18,382 bases of DNA from Aliitabrizicola sp031408575 (GTDB lineage: Bacteria > Pseudomonadota > Alphaproteobacteria > Rhodobacterales > Rhodobacteraceae), in NCBI GenBank assembly GCA_031408575.1, contig JANNWS010000207.1:1-18382 (forward strand), written 5' to 3'. The notes beneath the pieces are model-generated. The model was given only the letters and a program-made list of their open reading frames with translations, was not told where the DNA came from and ran no database searches. Positions 13,523-18,382 of this stretch are shown in pieces. Each line of letters opens with the position of its first letter. Position 1 is the stretch's first letter. A program made the position numbers and the translations under genes.

Positions 13523-16102
13523 TCAGAAACGCTCAAGCAGCCGTTTCAGATAGTCGAGTTCGCTCTCGGGACGAGACTGGTCGCCCGAACGACGACGGAT
13601 TTCATCCAGCAATTCCTGCGCGCGACGATAGACATCTTCGCCCTGCAGCATGTTGCGATCCGACCCGATCCGGCCCATCTCGCCGGTGTTGCGCCCCAGC
13701 GGGTCGCGCTGGCTGTTCGGGTCCGCGCGGCCAAAGGCTTCGCCCTCGCCGGCCCCATCGCCGGGCTGCTGTCCCTGTTCTTCGGCCAATGCCTCGCCGA
13801 GATCACGCATGCCTTCGCGCAGCGCCTCAAGTGCCTCGGCCTGCCGATCGAGCGCACCGGCGAAATCTTCGTTCCGCAGCGCCTCTTCGGCCTCGTTCAT
13901 GGCGCGGCCCGCGCGGTCAAGCTGTTGGCGCCCGGCCTCGCCCGCTTCGCTGCCCTGACCGGGCAGACCTTGTGACAGGCCGTCAAGCCGGTCGCGCAGA
14001 TCCTGCTGGCGCTGGGCCAGGCTGCGGTTGTCGGGTGCTTGACCCTGACCGTCCTGCCCTTGACCCTCGCCGGGCTGCTGTCCTGGTTGCTGACCTTGAC
14101 CTGGCTGGCCTTGGCCGGGTTGCCCCTGCCCTTGTTCGCCCTGACCCTGTTGCTGGCCGTCTTGCCCCTGCTGGCCATTGAACTGCTCTTGCAGCTCCTG
14201 AAAGCTTTCGTCGCTCAGGCCCTGCTGGTCGCGCAGGGTTTCAGACAGATCGCGCATTGCCTGCTGGCCGGGGCCGCCCTGACCGCCTTCGCCTTGCGTA
14301 ACCTGCATGTTCTCCATCAACTCGCGAAGGGCTTCCATCATCTCGGCGGCGTCGGCCATGCGGCCTTCTTCCATCGCCTTCTGCAACTCGTCCAGCATCT
14401 GTTGCAGCTGGTCGCCGGTCATCTGCATGCCCTGCATGTTTTCCGACATCTGCTGATCGCCGTTCTTTTCGGACTCCTGTGCCAATTGGCGCATGTAATC
14501 GTCCAGCGCGTCGCGCAAGTCGGCCATCAGGCGGTCGATTTCGGACTTGTCGGCACCGTTCTTGATCGCCTCGTCCAGACGGTCCTGCGCACGGCGCAAA
14601 CGTTCCAGCGCCGAGGCAAGGTCGCCTTCCTCTACCAGCAAGGCGATTTCCCATAGTGCTTCGGCCATTTCGTCGCGTGCTGCGGGTTGAAGACCGGGGG
14701 CCGCGGCGGTTTCAAGATCGCGCAGCAGAACGCGAAGGCGCAGGTAGGCGCGCTCATTGCGGATGAAGCCTTCGGGCCGGTGCGTCACAGCCTTGAGGAT
14801 CTGCACCGAGCGGGCAGCGTTGGCGGTGGACCACAACAGGTCACGCCGGGTTTCGATCAGTGCTGCGGCGAGCGGGTCGAAGAATCGTCGCCCGGGCAGG
14901 ACCACGGCAAGCGCAGCGGATTGGCCGGTCTGGCCGATGGCATCTGACGCTGCCAGCGTGATCGTCACCGGCAGGTTGGCGAAGGGATGTTTCGACAGAT
15001 CATCGACCAGCGTCTCGGTAAACTCGGTGCGACTGCCGTTGATCGGCATCGGCAGGTCGAGCAGGATTGCGTCGCGCGGCTCCGGGACGGTCGCAAGGCC
15101 GTAGCGGCGGTCGATGGCGGACAGATCAAGTGCAATTGTGGCCTGCCCCGTCGCGACGCCGTAATCGTCCATGGCGGTGAAGGGTTGCTTCATCTCGCCA
15201 CCCGCTTCGCGCGTGATCTCGCCAACGGCGATAATCGTGGGCGGGGTGTCCGGGGTTGCCAAGATATTCCATTTGCGCCCGCCGGGGCCGGCGATTTCGA
15301 TGCTGCCACTTTTGACCACATCGAAATCCTGCACCGGTTCCGACGCGGGGGCGGGTTCGGTGCGGTTGGACACCGTTTCCGACAGTGTCAGCGCCCCCAC
15401 CTCGCCATAAAGGCGGATCTGGATGCGGCTGCCTGCCGGCAATTCCAGTTGTGCCTGCGTGATGTCGTTGAGGTAAAGGCTGGGTTTGCCGGTATGAACG
15501 GGCGGCTGCGCCCAGCCCTCCCAGACCGGGCCGTTCGCCAGAGCCTGACCGCCGCCGGGTGTCAATGCGGTAACCGAGGTGGCGCGCCAGAGCGAGCCGA
15601 ACAACAGCGCCATGACGAGGGCGGTCAACGCGATATAACGCAGCGCGAAAGGATCGCGGCTGGCCAGCGCCAGATCGGGAGAAACGGGTTTCGCCTGTGC
15701 TGCACGGGCCGCCATGCGGGTGCGGTGGGCCTGCCAGACCGCAAGCGAGGCGGGATCGGTGGCGCCGATGGCCTGCGTGTCGGTCAGGGCCGCAATCGGG
15801 TGGCCGGGCAAGGCGGAATCGAGACGTGTCAGCGCATCGGCGCGTGTCGGGCGATAAAAGCGGCGCAGACCGGTGATCATCGCCCAAATTGCGCCCGCCG
15901 CAAAGCCGACCACACCGATCCATGCCGCCTCCAGCGGCACGGCGTCCTGCACCCCGAACGCAAGAGCCGCGAGGGTGCCGATCAGGATCGACCACAGCGG
16001 CCAGAACGCACGGGCCAGACGTTCACACCACAGCCCCGCCCAGGTAAGGCGGAGTGGCCAGATCAGTTTGCCCAGTGTGCCGTCGTGATCGCTTATGCTC
16101 AT
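13523..16102 (-). CDS. DUF4175 / TIGR02302 family membrane protein with Q/G-rich region
   Basis: A large 859-residue alphaproteobacterial protein of unknown function. Three transmembrane helices are visible near the N-terminus (about 33-50, 58-78 and 153-172), followed by a long, probably periplasmic part. The middle region has helical, charged segments rich in Met and Gln (for example QMSENMQGMQMTGDQ). A low-complexity Gln/Gly/Pro tract of GQGQPGQG type occupies about 635-690, and the family's C-terminus (YRRAQELLDEIRRRSGDQ then LDYLKRLLERF) is intact. I chose the ATG at 16100-16102, 22 nt after the lysA stop. GAGG lies very close (2-3 nt), so the start is not certain, and a TTG at 16166-16168 inside lysA is an alternative. 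It is the last gene of the argH-lysA operon and convergent with the zinc-ribbon gene. Confidence 0.9.
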   Translation of the reverse strand: MSISDHDGTLGKLIWPLRLTWAGLWCERLARAFWPLWSILIGTLAALAFGVQDAVPLEAAWIGVVGFAAGAIWAMITGLRRFYRPTRADALTRLDSALPGHPIAALTDTQAIGATDPASLAVWQAHRTRMAARAAQAKPVSPDLALASRDPFALRYIALTALVMALLFGSLWRATSVTALTPGGGQALANGPVWEGWAQPPVHTGKPSLYLNDITQAQLELPAGSRIQIRLYGEVGALTLSETVSNRTEPAPASEPVQDFDVVKSGSIEIAGPGGRKWNILATPDTPPTIIAVGEITREAGGEMKQPFTAMDDYGVATGQATIALDLSAIDRRYGLATVPEPRDAILLDLPMPINGSRTEFTETLVDDLSKHPFANLPVTITLAASDAIGQTGQSAALAVVLPGRRFFDPLAAALIETRRDLLWSTANAARSVQILKAVTHRPEGFIRNERAYLRLRVLLRDLETAAAPGLQPAARDEMAEALWEIALLVEEGDLASALERLRRAQDRLDEAIKNGADKSEIDRLMADLRDALDDYMRQLAQESEKNGDQQMSENMQGMQMTGDQLQQMLDELQKAMEEGRMADAAEMMEALRELMENMQVTQGEGGQGGPGQQAMRDLSETLRDQQGLSDESFQELQEQFNGQQGQDGQQQGQGEQGQGQPGQGQPGQGQQPGQQPGEGQGQDGQGQAPDNRSLAQRQQDLRDRLDGLSQGLPGQGSEAGEAGRQQLDRAGRAMNEAEEALRNEDFAGALDRQAEALEALREGMRDLGEALAEEQGQQPGDGAGEGEAFGRADPNSQRDPLGRNTGEMGRIGSDRNMLQGEDVYRRAQELLDEIRRRSGDQSRPESELDYLKRLLERF

Positions 16103-16124
16103 GCCCTCGGCCTGTTCCCGGCTT

Positions 16125-17390
16125 TCAAAGCCACGGAGGAATAGTATCGCGATTGAGGATTTCGTCAAATGTCGGTCGCGCCCTTATGACGGCGAAGTGA
16201 TCGGCATTCACCAGAACTTCCGGGATCAAAGGGCGGGTGTTGTACTCCGAAGCCATGACGGCACCGTAGGCCCCGGCCGACCGGAAGGCCACCAGATAGC
16301 CTTCGGCCATCGGCGGCAAGGGGCGGGCCTTGGCAAATGTGTCGCCGGTTTCGCAAACTGGGCCGACCACGTCATAGGGCTGCAGTTCGGTGGCGGCTGC
16401 AGGTTCGACAACTGGAATGATGTCGTGATGCGCGCCGTACATGGAGGGGCGAATCAGGTCGTTCATCGCGGCATCGAGGATCAGGAAATCGCGGTCTTCA
16501 CCGTTCTTGACGTAGATCACGCGCGACACGAGGACGCCTGCGTTGCCGGAAATCAGGCGGCCCGGTTCAATCTCGATCTCGCAGCCGAGGTGGCCGACGG
16601 TGCGCTTGATCAGCGCGCCATAGTCCAGCGGCAGCGGGGGCGCGTCATTGGAGCGGGTGTAAGGGATGCCGAGACCGCCGCCCAGATCGAGGCGGCGGAT
16701 ATTGTGGCCTTCTGCGCGCAGCGCAAGGGTCAGGTCGGCAACCTTGAGGTAGGCCTGCTCGAACGGCGCAAGATCCGTCAGTTGCGAGCCGATGTGAACG
16801 TCGATGCCGATCACCTCAATTCCTGAAAGGCGGGCCGCTTCGGCATACACCTCTGTCGCGCGGGCGATGGGGATGCCGAACTTGTTTTCCTTCTTGCCGG
16901 TCGCGATCTTCTCATGGGTCTTGGCATCGACATCCGGGTTGACGCGGATGGTGATGGGGGCGGTCATGTTCAGCGACGTGGCCACGTCAGAGAGGGCGCG
17001 AAGTTCGGGTTCGCTCTCGACGTTGAACTGGCGGATGCCGCCCTGCAGAGCCATGCGCATTTCCTCGCGCGTCTTGCCGACGCCGGAGAAGACGATCCGC
17101 TCGCCGGGGATGCCCGCCGCCTTGGCGCGCAGGTATTCACCGCCCGAAACGACATCCATGCCGGCACCAAGATCGCCGAGCGTTTTCAGGACGGCGAGGT
17201 TCGACAGGGATTTGATCGCAAAGCAGATAGTGTGGGGCAAGGGGGAAAGCGCCTCCTGAAACAGGCGGTAGTGGCGGGTCAGGGTGGCTGTGGAATAGCA
17301 GTAAAACGGTGTGCCGACCGTGGCTGCGATGTCAGCGAGGGGAACGTCTTCGGCATGAAGGTGACCGTCGCGGTACAGGAAATGGTCCAT
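16125..17390 (-). CDS. lysA: Diaminopimelate decarboxylase
   Basis: PLP-dependent decarboxylase of the alanine-racemase fold that converts meso-diaminopimelate to L-lysine and CO2, the last step of lysine synthesis. Motifs numbered from MDHFLYRDG: PLP lysine K60 in FAIKSLSN, HIGSQ (199-203), the glycine-rich phosphate site GGGLGIPY (237-244), EPGR (275-278) and CETGD (346-350), the Cys-Glu pair at the dimer-interface active site. The length is 421 residues, normal for the family. The frame also offers ATG 17412-17414, adding eight residues; neither start has a strong ribosome site, and I prefer 17390 because homologues I recall begin there. It lies in the operon argH-lptM-DUF2834-lysA-DUF4175, 138 nt after DUF2834. 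Confidence 0.95.
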   Translation of the reverse strand: MDHFLYRDGHLHAEDVPLADIAATVGTPFYCYSTATLTRHYRLFQEALSPLPHTICFAIKSLSNLAVLKTLGDLGAGMDVVSGGEYLRAKAAGIPGERIVFSGVGKTREEMRMALQGGIRQFNVESEPELRALSDVATSLNMTAPITIRVNPDVDAKTHEKIATGKKENKFGIPIARATEVYAEAARLSGIEVIGIDVHIGSQLTDLAPFEQAYLKVADLTLALRAEGHNIRRLDLGGGLGIPYTRSNDAPPLPLDYGALIKRTVGHLGCEIEIEPGRLISGNAGVLVSRVIYVKNGEDRDFLILDAAMNDLIRPSMYGAHHDIIPVVEPAAATELQPYDVVGPVCETGDTFAKARPLPPMAEGYLVAFRSAGAYGAVMASEYNTRPLIPEVLVNADHFAVIRARPTFDEILNRDTIPPWL

Positions 17391-17469
17391 CGGCAGGGGC
17401 TTTCGGTCAGGCATTCGCGGAACGGTTTAGCACAAGGCCGCAGCGACGCAATCGTGGCGGTGGCGCAGC

Positions 17470-17515
17470 GGGGGCCAGCCCCCGGACCCCCGGGGTATTT
17501 CGGCTGAAAAGAAAC
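17470..17515. repeat. GC-rich inverted repeat followed by second copy of a dispersed intergenic repeat
   Basis: The arms GGGGGC (17470-17475) and GCCCCC (17478-17483) form an inverted repeat, closely followed by the palindrome CCCCGGGG (17488-17495). From 17493 the sequence GGGTATTT, six variable bases and GAAAAGAAAC (to 17515) repeats the element at 9151-9173. It lies 14 nt beyond the DUF2834 stop and before lysA. Similar elements are, as I recall, widespread between genes in Rhodobacteraceae. It may attenuate transcription between DUF2834 and lysA. Confidence 0.5.
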
Positions 17516-17528
17516 GTGCGGGGCTGGA

Positions 17529-17849
17529 TCAGCGCGCAGGTCTTGAGCGCAGGAACAAATAGAGCGGCAGACCGCAAGACACCCCGATGCAGAACGTGGC
17601 CGGGATGGCCATGAGGGCGGTCCAGTTCCGGCGCTTGCGGGTTTCAGCGATGATCCAGACGGTCAGCACGATGGCTGCGATCGTAAGATCCCAGGTGAGG
17701 CCGGTGGTCGAGGCATTGACATACCAAGCGTCGATCAGGCCCGACAGGCCGGTGCCGGTTTCGCGCATGTGTTTCACAAACCAGAACATCGGGTGGATCG
17801 CCCCCCAGAGGGCAAGTGCGAGATAGGTCAGGCGGAGCGGCGAGATCAT
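17529..17849 (-). CDS. DUF2834 family membrane protein
   Basis: A 106-residue integral membrane protein of unknown function with three hydrophobic segments (about 7-25, 52-68 and 79-100). The stretch between the first two, FVKHMRETGTGLSGLIDAWY in part, and the TTGLTWDL motif are typical of DUF2834. The ATG at 17847-17849 overlaps the stop of the small lipoprotein gene as ATGA, so it is translationally coupled to it. The longer open frame to 18053 is only a shadow of the lipoprotein and argH. It lies within the argH-lysA operon; nothing in its sequence suggests a role in amino-acid synthesis. Confidence 0.85.
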   Translation of the reverse strand: MISPLRLTYLALALWGAIHPMFWFVKHMRETGTGLSGLIDAWYVNASTTGLTWDLTIAAIVLTVWIIAETRKRRNWTALMAIPATFCIGVSCGLPLYLFLRSRPAR

Positions 17850-17992
17850 CCTTTGGTGACCACGCCCATGCGGGCCTCGCCGGTTATGGCGATGCCAGGC
17901 TTGGGTGTGTCGGTGGGCCGGGTCGGTGCGCCGTCGGCCCCGCAAGCGGCAAGCGTGGCTGTGAGGGCGAGGGTGGCAATGAGGCGGGTCAT
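17846..17992 (-). CDS. lptM: Small lipoprotein, LptM (YifL)-like
   Basis: A 48-residue lipoprotein too short for many gene finders. It begins MTRLIATLALTATLAACGAD: a basic start, hydrophobic core and lipobox LAAC, with C17 as the lipidated residue, followed by GADGAP and a Pro/Thr-rich tail. This matches the LptM/YifL family, which in E. coli binds the LptD outer-membrane LPS translocon and helps its maturation. The position between argH and lysA is the one I recall for this family in alphaproteobacteria. Both junctions are 4-bp ATGA overlaps: its ATG (17990-17992) with the argH stop and its TGA (17846-17848) with the DUF2834 start. Function is by family resemblance only. Confidence 0.85.
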   Translation of the reverse strand: MTRLIATLALTATLAACGADGAPTRPTDTPKPGIAITGEARMGVVTKG

Positions 17993-18382
17993 GGGCGCGG
18001 GCCTTTCCAGCGGGCGATCTGGGCGCGGACCTGAACGGGCGCCGTGCCACCATAAGATGTGCGGCTGCGGATGGAGTTTTCCACGCCGAGGACGCTGAAA
18101 ACCTGATCTGTGATGCCGGGATGGACGGCTTGCAAGTCGGCCAAAGTCAGGTCGGGCAGGTCGCAGCCCCTCGCCTCGGCGCGCGCAACTAGGGTTCCAG
18201 TGATGTGGTGGGCGTCGCGGAACGGCAGGCCAAGTTCGCGGACCAGCCAGTCGGCAAGATCGGTGGCGGTGGAAAAACCCGAGGCGGCAGCCAGGGCCAG
18301 GGATTCGCGGTTGGCGGTCAGGTCATGGACCATGCCGGTCATCGCGGCCAACGCCAGCATCAGGGTGTCGGCGGCGTCGAAG
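17989..18382 (-). CDS. argH: Argininosuccinate lyase, C-terminal part (cut by window edge)
   Basis: The last 130 residues of argininosuccinate lyase, which splits argininosuccinate to arginine and fumarate. The visible part starts within FDAADTLMLALAAMTGMV and includes the helical C-terminal domain: ATDLADWLVRELGLPFRDAHHITG (key residues D34, L38, P46, F47, R48, H51, H52 counted loosely from the edge), the typical DAHHITG-type motif, and VENSIRSRTSYGGTAP near the end, which corresponds to the family's S-V-x-x-R-x-x-x-G-G-T segment. The N-terminal two thirds, with the GSSxMPxKxN loop, lie outside the window. Its TGA overlaps the lipoprotein start by 4 bp. It is the most upstream gene seen in the operon. 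Confidence 0.95.
   Translation of the reverse strand, partial: FDAADTLMLALAAMTGMVHDLTANRESLALAAASGFSTATDLADWLVRELGLPFRDAHHITGTLVARAEARGCDLPDLTLADLQAVHPGITDQVFSVLGVENSIRSRTSYGGTAPVQVRAQIARWKGPRP

Noticed and set aside
13940..14200. Repeat-rich DNA as a possible CRISPR or tandem-repeat array
   Set aside because: The repeats are imperfect codon-level repeats of Gln/Gly/Pro within an open DUF4175 frame, without regular spacers.
14987..16144. 385-codon plus-strand open frame opposite the DUF4175 gene
   Set aside because: Shadow of a GC-rich gene; the minus strand carries conserved family features and membrane helices.
17993..18053. N-terminal extension of DUF2834 up to 18053
   Set aside because: It overlaps the lipoprotein and argH in another frame; the ATGA overlap at 17846-17849 gives the natural start.

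Overview
The window is a gene-dense, GC-rich stretch of chromosome that most resembles a member of the Rhodobacterales (Roseobacter / Rhodobacteraceae, Alphaproteobacteria). The evidence is recognised protein families and gene neighbourhoods: rpmI next to pyk, pyk divergent from an N-formylglutamate amidohydrolase / DUF1244 pair, the order argH - lptM-like lipoprotein - DUF2834 - lysA - DUF4175 (TIGR02302), and a zinc-ribbon membrane protein divergent from ftsEX. I cannot name the genus. Both ends cut genes: rpmI at the left, argH at the right.

Layout. 1-1944 (minus): start of rpmI, a small two-helix membrane protein, pyruvate kinase. 2086-3172 (plus): N-formylglutamate amidohydrolase and DUF1244. 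3177-4115 (minus): a small RTX calcium-binding protein with a hydrophobic N-terminus and its own promoter. 4275-7220 (minus): a three-gene D-amino-acid unit, dgcN - dgcA - D-amino-acid transaminase. 7221-7771: a 551-bp divergent intergenic region with a probable operator, a likely small RNA gene ending in a strong terminator, and an accA promoter. 7772-8731 (plus): accA, followed at once by a SugE-type SMR transporter pseudogene with three stops. 9191-12454 (minus): ftsE - ftsX - plsC - tfoX-like - PPOX-like, with overlaps or gaps of 12 nt or less. 12651-13496 (plus): zinc-ribbon transmembrane protein. 13523-18382 (minus): argH - lptM - DUF2834 - lysA - DUF4175, the first three linked by 4-bp ATGA overlaps.

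How it works together. Most genes are housekeeping: translation, glycolysis, fatty-acid initiation, lysine and arginine synthesis, envelope and division. The most distinctive part is 4275-7220. DgcN and DgcA match the recently described route that acetylates D-glutamate and racemises N-acetyl-D-glutamate to the L form. Here they are joined to a D-amino-acid transaminase that could channel other D-amino acids into D-glutamate. That transaminase lacks the histidine of the classical carboxylate-binding R-x-H motif.

The strongest candidate for something undescribed is the structured, promoter- and terminator-flanked RNA at about 7376-7500. I found no CRISPR array, tRNA, rRNA, insertion sequence or prophage gene.
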